Source: Pseudomonas koreensis
GTDB lineage: Bacteria > Pseudomonadota > Gammaproteobacteria > Pseudomonadales > Pseudomonadaceae
Length of the DNA: 64,000 nucleotides
Assembly (NCBI RefSeq): GCF_024169245.1
Contig: NZ_JALJWP010000001.1
Location: 3,969,501 to 4,033,500, forward strand
Direction of reading: 5' to 3'
Shown: piece by piece, positions 19,737-27,489 of the stretch
Position numbering within the stretch: the stretch's first letter is position 1
How the letters are laid out: each line of letters opens with the position of its first letter
Notes under the pieces: generated by a model
Told to the model about the DNA's origin: nothing
Seen by the model: the letters and a program-made list of their open reading frames with translations, nothing else
Database searches by the model: none
Position numbers and translations under genes: made by a program

Positions 19737-20601
19737 CGACGTTCTCCAGAGCGATTGCCAGCGGGATGATGACAAAGAACGTCGAGCCGACGCCTGGCGT
19801 ACTCTCAACCCCGACTTCACCGCCCAGCAACGCGGCGAAACGCTTGCACAGCGACAGACCCAGACCAGTGCCACGCAGGCGTTTCTGCAGTGGCGAATCA
19901 ACCTGGGAGAAGTCTTCGAACAGTGTGTCATGCAGTTCTGGCGCAATGCCGATGCCGGTGTCGCTGACGGCAAAGCGGACCTTGTTTTCGCCGGCCATGT
20001 GCGCCGACACCCGCACTTCACCCCGGGTGGTGAACTTCAGCGAGTTGGAAATGAAGTTGCGCAGGATCTGCCCGAGTTTCTTGTCGTCGGTGTACAGGCG
20101 GGGCAGACCACGCGGTTCTTCGAAGATCAGGTCGACTGCCGAAGCATCGACGATCGGGCGGAACATCCCGCGCAGGGCCGAGAACAGATCGAACATGTCG
20201 AACCAGGCCGGTGAAATGCTGATGCGCCCGGCTTCGATCTTCGCCAGATCGAGCAGGTCATCGACCATGTCGCTGAGCTCGCGAGCCGCAGTGCTGACGA
20301 ACGCCACCTGCTTGTGTTGTTCCAGACTGAGCGGGCCGTCGAGTTCGTCGGCGAGCAAACTGTTGATGCTCAGAATCGAACCCAGCGGCGTACGGAATTC
20401 ATGGCTCATGTACGACAGGAAGCGGCTTTTCAGATCCGACGCCTGTCGCAGTTCTTCGGCCTGGTTGTCGAGCTCGGCGTACAGCGCCAGCACGCCCTGG
20501 TTGGTTTCATCGAGTTCTTCGCGCAGGGCAATGGTTTCGCGCTGCAACTGGGCGATGAGTGCGGCCTGTTCGGCATGGCTCAAGGTGGTCGGTTCAGCCA
20601 T
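19726..20601 (-). CDS. Soluble sensor histidine kinase in the Rsb operon
   Basis: A 291-residue kinase from ATG 20601, preceded by GGAGG with 6-base spacing; this start overlaps the phosphatase stop by 8 bp. A coiled-coil N-terminus (about 5-60, AQLQRETIALREELDETNQG) leads into HisKA with SYMSHEFRTPLGSIL and a HATPase domain (NFISNSLKFTTRG, SDTGIGI, RLRGTGLGLSLCKRFAALLG). There is no membrane segment, so the signal must arrive through a partner, most simply the RsbT-like kinase released from the stressosome; that link is an inference from gene order. Confidence 0.92.
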   Translation of the reverse strand: MAEPTTLSHAEQAALIAQLQRETIALREELDETNQGVLALYAELDNQAEELRQASDLKSRFLSYMSHEFRTPLGSILSINSLLADELDGPLSLEQHKQVAFVSTAARELSDMVDDLLDLAKIEAGRISISPAWFDMFDLFSALRGMFRPIVDASAVDLIFEEPRGLPRLYTDDKKLGQILRNFISNSLKFTTRGEVRVSAHMAGENKVRFAVSDTGIGIAPELHDTLFEDFSQVDSPLQKRLRGTGLGLSLCKRFAALLGGEVGVESTPGVGSTFFVIIPLAIALENVDES

Positions 20602-21613
20602 GGATGGCCTCCAGGGCAACAACCAGTACCGTCACGTCATCGCGCCCGCGACAGAAGTCACGGTGCAGGACGCTGGCTATCACGGCGGGGTGGCGATGCA
20701 CCAGACCGGGGTAGTCTTTAAGGTTCCAACGGGACTGTAAGCCGTCGCTGTACATGATCAATAAATGTCCGTTCACGTGAGCATAGTCAAAGGGTTTGGC
20801 TTTACGGTACTGACCGCCGACGATACCGGGATGCGAAGCCAGGCCGCGCGATTTGCCGGGCTCGAGCAGACTGGCACCGATATTACCGACACCGGCGAAC
20901 GTCAGGCAGTCGCGCTGGCTGTCAAACTGGGCAAAAGCCACGGCGCCGCCGCGAGTGCCGAGCATTTGCTGATGCAGGTCTTCCATCAATACCACAGGAT
21001 CGGCAAACGGTGCCCGGGCAAATGCCTGCGCACCGGCCAGGCCGGCGCGCTCGGCATCTTCGCCATGACCGAGGCCATCAACGATCAGCGCGCTGATCCG
21101 CGACCCTTCATACGACAAATGCCAGACATCGCCACAGGCCGGATCGGCGTGCAACGAATGCTGGCTGACCCCAAAATGGATATCGGCCTGCCGATCGCCG
21201 CGTGGAAAAATCCGCGCCAGCAGCACGGCGCCACGGTGGTCGGCGTAAACATCAAACGCATCAGTCTGACGCGACACCGCGCCGAGCCCGATGCCCTGCG
21301 TACCGCCGGTGGAAAAGCCATCCGCCAGACACGCATCCAGATCGAAGCCCTGCGCGCGATCCACGGTCTGCATCTCGATGCCGAACGTGTTACCCGGTCT
21401 TGGCAGCACACGCAGGTGAAATTCACCGCGCTGGGCATGCTTGATCACGTTGCTGGCCAGTTCCGTCGCGACCAGCGCCACGCGCCCGGCATCGTTTTCG
21501 TCGAAGCCATGCTGCTCGGCGAGTTTTTGCGCAGTGCGCCGGGCGTGACCGATCTGACTGCTGTCTTCGATCGGCAAGACTTGGGTCAACGACCCGGTGA
21601 TATTCATGTCCAT
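20594..21613 (-). CDS. Anti-sigma-like ATPase fused to a SpoIIE/RsbX-type PP2C phosphatase
   Basis: A 339-residue two-domain protein. Residues about 1-130 resemble the RsbT/RsbW HATPase family (GRVALVATELASNVIKHAQ, GTQGIGLGAVSRQ); about 140-337 form a SpoIIE-type PP2C phosphatase (GDVWHLSYEGSRISALIVDG, LGHGEDAE, RGGAVAFAQF, LIMYSDGLQS, FCRGRDDVTVLVV) with its metal-binding aspartates. In Bacillus the RsbX phosphatase resets the stressosome by dephosphorylating RsbS and RsbR; this protein occupies the same place. ATG 21613 is used, but ATG 21607 overlaps the RsbT stop as ATGA and may be the real start. Confidence 0.9.
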   Translation of the reverse strand: MDMNITGSLTQVLPIEDSSQIGHARRTAQKLAEQHGFDENDAGRVALVATELASNVIKHAQRGEFHLRVLPRPGNTFGIEMQTVDRAQGFDLDACLADGFSTGGTQGIGLGAVSRQTDAFDVYADHRGAVLLARIFPRGDRQADIHFGVSQHSLHADPACGDVWHLSYEGSRISALIVDGLGHGEDAERAGLAGAQAFARAPFADPVVLMEDLHQQMLGTRGGAVAFAQFDSQRDCLTFAGVGNIGASLLEPGKSRGLASHPGIVGGQYRKAKPFDYAHVNGHLLIMYSDGLQSRWNLKDYPGLVHRHPAVIASVLHRDFCRGRDDVTVLVVALEAIHG

Positions 21614-22008
21614 CGTGTGATCGTAATGCGCGTGCCTTTACCGGGCTCAGTGTCGAGTTCGAATTCATTGACCAGACGTTTCGCGCCGGTGAGGCCCAGG
21701 CCAAGACCGCTGCCGGAGGTCCAGCCGTCGGTCATCGCCAGTTTGATGTCGGGGATACCCGGGCCTTCGTCGCGGAAAGTGATACGCAAACCGACACGGC
21801 CGTTCTCCTCGAGGATCTGCCAGTCCATGTCGCCACCGCCGCCATAGACCATGGTGTTGCGCGCCAGCTCGCTGACGGCGGTCACCAGTTTGGTCAGGTC
21901 GATCAGGCGCATGCCGCATTCGGTGGCGAGCTTGCGCGTGGTCTGGCGGGCCAGTACCACGTCCTGTTCAATGAGAATGGGTTGAGTACCGCTGCTGCGC
22001 ACGGTCAT
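21604..22008 (-). CDS. rsbT: RsbT-like switch serine/threonine kinase
   Basis: A 134-residue single-domain GHKL kinase. The N box (VTAVSELARNTMVYGGGG), G1 box (FRDEGPGIPD) and G2 box (SGLGLGLTGAKRLVNEF) match RsbT, which phosphorylates RsbS and RsbR and leaves the stressosome under stress. It overlaps the RsbS-like gene (ATGA) and the phosphatase gene. In Bacillus RsbT then activates RsbU; no RsbU or SigB gene is next to it here, so its target is probably one of the two kinases downstream. Confidence 0.93.
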   Translation of the reverse strand: MTVRSSGTQPILIEQDVVLARQTTRKLATECGMRLIDLTKLVTAVSELARNTMVYGGGGDMDWQILEENGRVGLRITFRDEGPGIPDIKLAMTDGWTSGSGLGLGLTGAKRLVNEFELDTEPGKGTRITITRWT

Positions 22009-22367
22009 TGCAGGCGTACTCGATCCTGCAGCAGTTTCATCCCGCGTTCGACGTTCAGTGCGGTGCTGACGCCGGGCAAGGTCATGCCCAATTCAACCAG
22101 CGTGATCGCCACCGCCGGTTGCATGCCGACCAGCACGGTTTCCGCGTCCATGATTTTCGATAGCCCGGAAATCGTGCCGATCATGCGTCCGATAAACGAA
22201 TCGACCATGTCCAGCGCGGAGATGTCGATCAGAACACCCCGCGCGGAGGTGCGGCTGATGCGCTCGGACAGATCGTCCTGCAGGGTCAGGGCGAGCTGGT
22301 CATGCATGTCGACCTGAATGGTCACCAGCAGCAAATCGCCCATTTGAAGAATCGGAATACGTTCCAT
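22005..22367 (-). CDS. rsbS: RsbS-like STAS scaffold protein
   Basis: A 120-residue single STAS domain. The segment LIDISALDMVDSFIGRMIG closely follows RsbS, with Ser57 in the position phosphorylated by RsbT (Ser59 in Bacillus subtilis). RsbS and RsbR form the stressosome core that holds RsbT. The start is 4 bases after the RsbR-like stop, and the stop overlaps rsbT, the canonical order R-S-T. Confidence 0.93.
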   Translation of the reverse strand: MERIPILQMGDLLLVTIQVDMHDQLALTLQDDLSERISRTSARGVLIDISALDMVDSFIGRMIGTISGLSKIMDAETVLVGMQPAVAITLVELGMTLPGVSTALNVERGMKLLQDRVRLQ

Positions 22368-22371
22368 CGGC

Positions 22372-23223
22372 TCAGACCGCTTTGCCGAGGCTGATGCCCA
22401 GGCGTGTCAGGGCCAGTTTCAAGGCGTCGGCCAGGTTGGCCTTGGTCACCACGCCTTGCAGATCCAGACCGAGGTGGACGATGGTCTGGGCAATTTGCGG
22501 ACGCACGCCGCTGATGATGCAATCGGCGCCCATCAGGCGAATCGCGGTCACGGTTTTCAGCAGGTGCTGGGCGACCAGCGTGTCGACGGTCGGCACGCCA
22601 GTGATGTCGATAATGGCGATTTCCGAACCGGTGTCGACGATACGCTGCAGCAGCGATTCCATGACCACTTGGGTGCGCTGCGAATCGAGGGTGCCGATCA
22701 TGGGCAAGGCGAGGACGCCGTCCCACAGCTTGACCACCGGGGTCGACAGCTCCAGCAGTTCTTCCTGCTGACGCTTGATCACTGCTTCGCGGGATTTCTG
22801 GAAGGTGCCGATGGTGTGCATGCCGACAGTGTCGAGCAGTTCGGACATTTCCAGCAGTTGTTCCGCAAGCAACGCCGGTTGGTCTTGATAATGATTCTGC
22901 AGCACCGCGAAGATCGGGCCTTTGAGCGCGAAAATGAAATTGGCGGTTTGCTGCGAATCCTGGCCGAGCAGGGCACGGCTCTGGGAGAGTTTTTCAAGGA
23001 ATTGGCGAATTTCTTCCCAGCCTGTGGCGGTGATCTTGCTGCCGTTGCCGTTTTCCAGGCCAGCCAGCAGCAGGGTCAGCAGATCACGGGTCTGCTGAGC
23101 AAGGTCGTGTTCTTTGAGATTGCGCGTGGCGCCGCTGGCTTCGAGGCGTTTGGTCCATTCGCTCAACAGCTGCGTCTGGTTGTTCTTGATTGCTTCGACT
23201 GTGCTGTTCTGCAGTGCTGCCAT
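22372..23223 (-). CDS. rsbR: RsbR-like stressosome sensor (RsbRD-type N-domain plus STAS)
   Basis: A 283-residue protein. Residues about 1-150 are helical and resemble the RsbRD N-terminal sensor domain (LLSEWTKRLEASG); about 160-280 form a STAS domain (LWDGVLALPMIGTLD, IIDITGVPTVDT, GADCIISGVRPQIAQTIVHL). Thr215 in VPTVDT matches the RsbT target Thr205 of Bacillus RsbR, while the linker position corresponding to Thr171 appears to be Ser181. It is the first gene of the operon. Its N-domain should define the input signal, which cannot be deduced; no haem- or flavin-binding motif is obvious. Confidence 0.9.
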   Translation of the reverse strand: MAALQNSTVEAIKNNQTQLLSEWTKRLEASGATRNLKEHDLAQQTRDLLTLLLAGLENGNGSKITATGWEEIRQFLEKLSQSRALLGQDSQQTANFIFALKGPIFAVLQNHYQDQPALLAEQLLEMSELLDTVGMHTIGTFQKSREAVIKRQQEELLELSTPVVKLWDGVLALPMIGTLDSQRTQVVMESLLQRIVDTGSEIAIIDITGVPTVDTLVAQHLLKTVTAIRLMGADCIISGVRPQIAQTIVHLGLDLQGVVTKANLADALKLALTRLGISLGKAV

Positions 23224-23467
23224 GTGCGTATCGCTCCGTTACATAAGGGGGCCGGCTCGGCGAAATGACCGGCGCGAATTGACTGACATTTGCCGCTTGA
23301 AATAGTTGTTCATCCAGCGGTGTATTTTTCTGCCTGCGCGTCGAACGCCCCGGTAACTCTAGTCGGCGTGGCGGCAGGCAACGATCTTTTGAACGAATCA
23401 ACGGCGTCAGGCTTCGAATCTGCATGCCCGACATTTTCCAGTCGTGCTGGAAAAAAGAGGCAGGACT

Positions 23468-23746
23468 ATGAGTGAGGTGGATATGAACGAGCAAGCGCCG
23501 CAACAGCAAAATCAGTCCTCTGAGTCGATTAACCGCAACGATCCCGCGATCGACCCGCAAACACCGGGGCAAACCAGGCCTGCACCGGCCGAAACAGGAC
23601 AGGCGGACAGCGCTGCTGCCGAGGTCGATCAGAAGCAGCATCACAATGACAACAGCAACGACTTCAGCCCCGGCTTCAAGCCTGACCCGGACCGTCCCGC
23701 ACCGGGCGAAAGCACCGACGCCGATATCGACACCGATGGCGGTTGA
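23468..23746 (+). CDS. Small acidic, Pro/Gln-rich, probably disordered protein
   Basis: A 92-residue hypothetical protein read from ATG 23468 (MSEVDMNEQAPQQQNQSSES), which has GAGG 7 bases upstream. It is rich in Q, N, D, P and E, has almost no hydrophobic residues, no signal peptide and no cysteine, and so should be unstructured and soluble. A strong terminator follows 12 bp after the stop, which supports it being expressed. Pseudomonas carries many such small hydrophilic, possibly stress-related proteins; the function is unknown. Confidence 0.6.
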   Translation: MSEVDMNEQAPQQQNQSSESINRNDPAIDPQTPGQTRPAPAETGQADSAAAEVDQKQHHNDNSNDFSPGFKPDPDRPAPGESTDADIDTDGG

Positions 23747-23758
23747 TCGCTCTAACGC

Positions 23759-23791
23759 AAAAAGGCCGCATCGATGGATGCGGCCTTTTTT
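23759..23791. terminator. Bidirectional rho-independent terminator
   Basis: GGCCGCATC-GATG-GATGCGGCC forms a perfect 9-bp stem with a 4-base loop, flanked by A5 on the left and T6 on the right. It serves the small acidic gene (plus) and the DUF4142 gene (minus). Confidence 0.93.
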
Positions 23792-23804
23792 ATTGCCTGG
23801 GCGT

Positions 23805-24326
23805 TTATTTGCTCGGGTGTTTGGCTTGCAGCTCTTTGGCGTGGGCCAGATGTTTTTCCAGCGCTGGCAACATTTTCTGCGCGAAGGCTTTCAGTTCAGT
23901 AGCGCCTTTGGTTTTGTCGTCGGTCACGGTGTTCGCCTGTTTCTTGAACAGCTCGATGGTTTCTTCGTGCGCCTTGACCTGATTGTTGGCGTAGGCCGCA
24001 TCGAAAGATTCATCGCGCATCTCGAGAATCTTTTCCTTGGCCTGCTTGACCAGAGTGGTGGTGTCCGGGACTTCGATGTCGTTGGCTTTGGCAATCGCCG
24101 CCAGCTCGTCGTTGGCCTTGCTGTGATCGGTGATCATCTGGTTGGCAAAGGCTTTGATGTCGGCGGACTGGCTTTTTTCCAGAGCCGTGCGACTGGTTTC
24201 GATTTCTGCGATGCCACCAGCAGCGGCGTTATCGACAAAATCATTGTCAGTCGCGGCAAAGGCGCTGCCCATGCCGGCAGACAGTGCAACAGCCAGAGCG
24301 AGATGACGCAGGTTGAATCCGTCCAT
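23805..24326 (-). CDS. DUF4142 periplasmic protein
   Basis: A 173-residue exported protein. Signal peptide MDGFNLRHLALAVALSAGMG with likely cleavage after SAFA. The mature helical region, including NAAAGGIAEIETSRTALEKS, FANQMITDHSKANDEL and FKKQANTVTDDK..LKAFAQKMLPALEKHLAHA, is typical of DUF4142, a ferritin-like helical bundle family. No metal-binding function is established. It ends facing the terminator shared with the preceding gene. Confidence 0.9.
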   Translation of the reverse strand: MDGFNLRHLALAVALSAGMGSAFAATDNDFVDNAAAGGIAEIETSRTALEKSQSADIKAFANQMITDHSKANDELAAIAKANDIEVPDTTTLVKQAKEKILEMRDESFDAAYANNQVKAHEETIELFKKQANTVTDDKTKGATELKAFAQKMLPALEKHLAHAKELQAKHPSK

Positions 24327-24530
24327 TGGGTATCTCCACGCAGGTTTTTGTGAGCGTTATGCAATGGAGCGAGCGCAGGCGCCAAAGGTTTTATCGCATT
24401 TACGACAGGGCGACGAACGGCAACCGCTGGTCTGACAGGGAGTCGACAGATGCCATTGCGCAAGGCCATGCTGATAATGAGTCAGCGCATCGGTCGCGCT
24501 GGTTGTCGATCAAACTGATGGAGGTGTTTC

Positions 24531-24785
24531 ATGCCGGTTTCACACGATCTGTATCAGGACCTGGGCTGCAAGAAGGAAGAGATCGAGCAAAAACGCTCCG
24601 AGGATCCGAAGCTGGATTCGCTGCTCAACAAGTATTTCGATGTCGATAAAGCGGTAGTCGAGGCCGAGAACGCCCAGTCAGACGCCCCCACTGACGACGA
24701 GCTGAAAAAGCTCAAAGAGAAGCGTGTGATCGTCAAGGAACAGATCGTCGCCCAACTGGCAGGGCAGCCGCTGACGGGACAGTAA
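24531..24785 (+). CDS. DUF465 (YdcH-like) small protein
   Basis: An 84-residue charged helical protein (MPVSHDLYQDLGCKKEEIEQ, then DPKLDSLLNKYFDVDKAVVE and ELKKLKEKRVIVKEQIVAQL). The pattern of a short helix, DxxLxxLxxxYxxxD and a long K/E-rich helix matches the DUF465/YdcH family, predicted coiled-coil proteins of unknown function. A strong Shine-Dalgarno (GGAGGTG) precedes the ATG. Confidence 0.88.
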   Translation: MPVSHDLYQDLGCKKEEIEQKRSEDPKLDSLLNKYFDVDKAVVEAENAQSDAPTDDELKKLKEKRVIVKEQIVAQLAGQPLTGQ

Positions 24786-24884
24786 TCCTCCGACCCGTGG
24801 TCGCCCTATGAAGGGAACGGCGACGGCCAACGGCACCTCCAATGTGCAGAGTCTGCAAACCATCGACTCGTTGCGAGGTGCCAC

Positions 24885-25049
24885 ATGAACGACCCCAGAT
24901 TCCCCAGTGAAGAGCAGGGCGGCTTCGACCCGATTCCCACCGGTCCTGAACCGAACAGCCCGGCGCATACCACTGCGCATCCTGAAGAACCGGTCGAGGA
25001 GCTTCCGGAAGACGAAGATCCGGACAAGTTCGATAGATCCAGCAACTGA
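24885..25049 (+). CDS. Small acidic Pro/Glu-rich protein, 54 aa
   Basis: A 54-residue frame (MNDPRFPSEEQGGFDPIPTG ... ELPEDEDPDKFDRSSN) starting at an ATG with GAGGTG 4 bases upstream and ending directly before a REP element. It contains no cysteine and few hydrophobic residues. Its composition resembles that of the 92-residue gene at 23468. It is probably a real small gene; function unknown. Confidence 0.55.
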   Translation: MNDPRFPSEEQGGFDPIPTGPEPNSPAHTTAHPEEPVEELPEDEDPDKFDRSSN

Positions 25050-25128
25050 CAGACCGCTATCGCGAGCAGGCTCACTCCTACAATTTGAAACGCGTCCCCC
25101 CTGTAGGAGCGAGCCTGCTCGCGAAGGC
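25050..25128. repeat. REP inverted pair
   Basis: GCTATCGCGAGCAGGCTCAC facing TGTAGGAGCGAGCCTGCTCG, arranged tail-to-tail with CTCCTACAATTTGAAACGCG between. It lies between the 54-residue gene and the convergent SMP-30-like gene. Confidence 0.88.
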
Positions 25129-25158
25129 GTCAGTCCATTCCCCGCAAATCCGGAAGGC

Positions 25159-26235
25159 TTATTTCAGCGCCGAATCCAACCCCATCCTGCCCATATGCCT
25201 GGCCTTCAACGAACCGAAATACAACCACTGCCCGTACTCGCGCACGGTAGTGATCGGCGAGTAATTGCCATCGCTCGCATCCTGCAGATTGGCGATCACC
25301 TTGCCGTCCAGATCCAGACCGAGGACAAACCCACGCTTCTCCACAGGCTTGGGCAAGACCGTTAACGCCCGGACGATCATCTTGCGCAAAAACGGATGTT
25401 CAGCCGTGCCGTCGAGCAAGGCATTGCGCGGCGCATACAGCGCTACCCAGAAACGGTTGCTGCCATTGAACGAGAGGTTGTCCGGCAGCCCCGGCAAGTT
25501 GTCGATGAACACATCATTGGTGCCGGCCTTCGGCCCGCTAAGCCAGTAGCGGCTGATGCGATAAGCGCCGGTCTCGTTGACCAGCACATAGGCCTCGTCC
25601 GGGCCAAGAGTGACGCCGTTGGCAAATTGCAGCTTGTCGAGCAGCACGCTGGTCTTGCCCGTCTGGAAGTCGTAGCGCAGCAAACGCCCGTCGGCGCCGT
25701 GTTCGATGATTGCCTCGCCGTCCTGGCCGTAGCCCCAGCGACTGGAGGCATCGCTGAAGTAGGCGTAGTGGCCTGACTTGTCGACCGCCACATCATCAGT
25801 GAATCCAAATGGCACACCGTTGGCCTCGGTGGTCAAGGGGATCATTTGTCCCTGTGCATCCAGCGACAGCAAACCCTTGACCGCATCGGCAATCACCAGC
25901 ATGCCGTTCGGATGACGGGCCAGGCCCAAGGGGCGGCCACCGGTGTCGGCCAGCACCTTGCGCTGCGTGCCGTCGAGGCTGCTGCGAATCAGCCTGCCGT
26001 CATGTAATCCGGTGATGAGGAAGTCGTCCTCCAGCAACAAGGCTTCGGGGCCTTCGATGTCGCTCGGCCCGACCTTCGCCACACCTTTGAGGCGCTTGTT
26101 GTCCGCGTAGATACCTTCTTTAAGCGAGGGTGCCGGTGGCGGTGTCCAGGCCAGCGGTTCGACTTTGGTTGGCAGCAAAAGCAGGAAGGCGATGACGAGG
26201 ACGATCAGCAGGCCCGGCAGATGACGTAATCTCAC
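25159..26235 (-). CDS. SMP-30/strictosidine synthase-like beta-propeller lactonase
   Basis: A 358-residue protein with an N-terminal hydrophobic anchor or signal (about 8-22, GLLIVLVIAFLLLLP). The rest has the six-bladed propeller repeats of the SMP-30/strictosidine synthase/paraoxonase superfamily: GPEALLLEDDFLITGLHDGR, GGRPLGLARHPNGMLVIADA, DDVAVDKSGHYAYFSDAS, FANGVTLGPDEAYVLVNE and LPDNLSFNGSNRFWVALY. Members hydrolyse lactones or esters or carry out Pictet-Spengler-type chemistry; the substrate is unknown. Its start overlaps the desaturase stop (ATGA), so it probably acts in the same pathway in or near the membrane. Confidence 0.88.
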   Translation of the reverse strand: MRLRHLPGLLIVLVIAFLLLLPTKVEPLAWTPPPAPSLKEGIYADNKRLKGVAKVGPSDIEGPEALLLEDDFLITGLHDGRLIRSSLDGTQRKVLADTGGRPLGLARHPNGMLVIADAVKGLLSLDAQGQMIPLTTEANGVPFGFTDDVAVDKSGHYAYFSDASSRWGYGQDGEAIIEHGADGRLLRYDFQTGKTSVLLDKLQFANGVTLGPDEAYVLVNETGAYRISRYWLSGPKAGTNDVFIDNLPGLPDNLSFNGSNRFWVALYAPRNALLDGTAEHPFLRKMIVRALTVLPKPVEKRGFVLGLDLDGKVIANLQDASDGNYSPITTVREYGQWLYFGSLKARHMGRMGLDSALK

Positions 26236-27377
26236 GCGCTGGCCCTCGCCGCGCCGATGAACTGCGCGGCCGTGGCGCGCAGGGCGAGCATGGACGCCGC
26301 AGACTCGCGTTCGATGCGCCGCTTGAGCAACAGGCGATTGGCGAGGCGCATGAGCAAGCCGTCAAAGCGATATTCCAGCGTGCGTACGAAGCGCGTACCG
26401 CCAGCCTCCGCCGAGCATTCGTAAGTCAGTCGCAGCGACAAGCCCTGACCACTTTGCGCGCCTGCGCACCAGCGCCGTCCCGGCAGATATTCCATCACTT
26501 CCCAGCGCAAATGCCCGGCACGTCCGCCGGCATGAATGTCCTCTTCGAAGTGCGCACCGGCATGCAGTGGACCTTGCGGACCGTCAATCTTCAATGAGGA
26601 GGGATGCCAGTCCGGCCAGTGAGTCACGCTGGCGGCATAGGCCAGCACGGCGACAGGTTCGCCGGCGATATCGATCTCGTGCTGCATGCGCGTCATGGGC
26701 ATTCTCGAATAACTCAAAGGGGCGGATTCCGGCTCGCAATACAGCGTACCGAACAGGTAGTCCATCAAGGGCAGTACGATGTTGAAGTTGCGTTCCTGCA
26801 TGCGCTCGCGGCGATGATGCAATTCATGCAGACGGCGCATCTGGCGAATCCATGGCAAACGGGTCAACGGATTTTGCGGCGGCAGATGTTCGCAGGCATG
26901 GAACACTTCGTAGAGCAGATAACCGAGCACCATGCACCCGGCAAACAGTCCGGCGACATTGCCGTTGACCTGCGCGAGCAGCCACCACAGGGGCAGGGTG
27001 ATCAGCAGCGTATGAATGACGATCAGCCAGGCTGGAAACAGAATCACCCGCCAGTCCCGGGCGCTGTCATAGGTCATGTGGCCGGGGGTGAAAAAGCTGT
27101 GATGATCGCCCGCATGCCGGGCGTAGAACATCTTCGCGAAAGATTTTTTGTGATGCCCCAGATGGCGATGAACCATGTACACGGCGAAGTTGAACAGCAG
27201 CAGAGTGAGCGGCACTGTCAACCATTCCAGCCTATTTACCGCATGCACCGTGCTCCAGAATCCGGCGACCGCAAGAATGCCGAACAGCAACACAAACGCG
27301 CCATGCAGCCACGGGTTGTACAAAGGATGAATGGCCGCGCGGTAGCGGCTGCGAAATGCTTCGGTGGTTTGCCTCAA
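26232..27377 (-). CDS. Sterol desaturase/fatty acid hydroxylase fused to an SRPBCC domain
   Basis: A 381-residue protein. Residues about 1-215 form an integral membrane di-iron hydroxylase with several TM helices and the three histidine boxes HRHLGHHKK, HAGDHHSF and LHELHHRR; HACEH is an additional histidine cluster. The region from about 225 (HEIDIAGEPVAVLAYAASVT, then GAHFEEDIHAGGRAGHLRWE) resembles an SRPBCC/START-like ligand-binding domain. Such hydroxylases act on lipids or sterols at the membrane with O2; the fused domain may bind the lipid substrate or product. It is the first gene of a two-gene operon with the SMP-30-like gene. Confidence 0.86.
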   Translation of the reverse strand: MRQTTEAFRSRYRAAIHPLYNPWLHGAFVLLFGILAVAGFWSTVHAVNRLEWLTVPLTLLLFNFAVYMVHRHLGHHKKSFAKMFYARHAGDHHSFFTPGHMTYDSARDWRVILFPAWLIVIHTLLITLPLWWLLAQVNGNVAGLFAGCMVLGYLLYEVFHACEHLPPQNPLTRLPWIRQMRRLHELHHRRERMQERNFNIVLPLMDYLFGTLYCEPESAPLSYSRMPMTRMQHEIDIAGEPVAVLAYAASVTHWPDWHPSSLKIDGPQGPLHAGAHFEEDIHAGGRAGHLRWEVMEYLPGRRWCAGAQSGQGLSLRLTYECSAEAGGTRFVRTLEYRFDGLLMRLANRLLLKRRIERESAASMLALRATAAQFIGAARASA

Positions 27378-27489
27378 CGCTTTTACCTGCGGGTATTGTT
27401 GTTATACCCGGCAGATTAGCCGATCCGCTGACTTGTGCAGGGCGAACCTTGAGGCCACAAGCGCCATGCTCTGGACTGAAGCAGTGGTA

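Noticed and set aside
19737..20021. Longer N-terminus for the hybrid kinase beginning at 20021
   Set aside because: Those 95 codons overlap the preceding kinase out of frame and have no receiver-domain character; MNRDIRLLIVDDN is a clean start.
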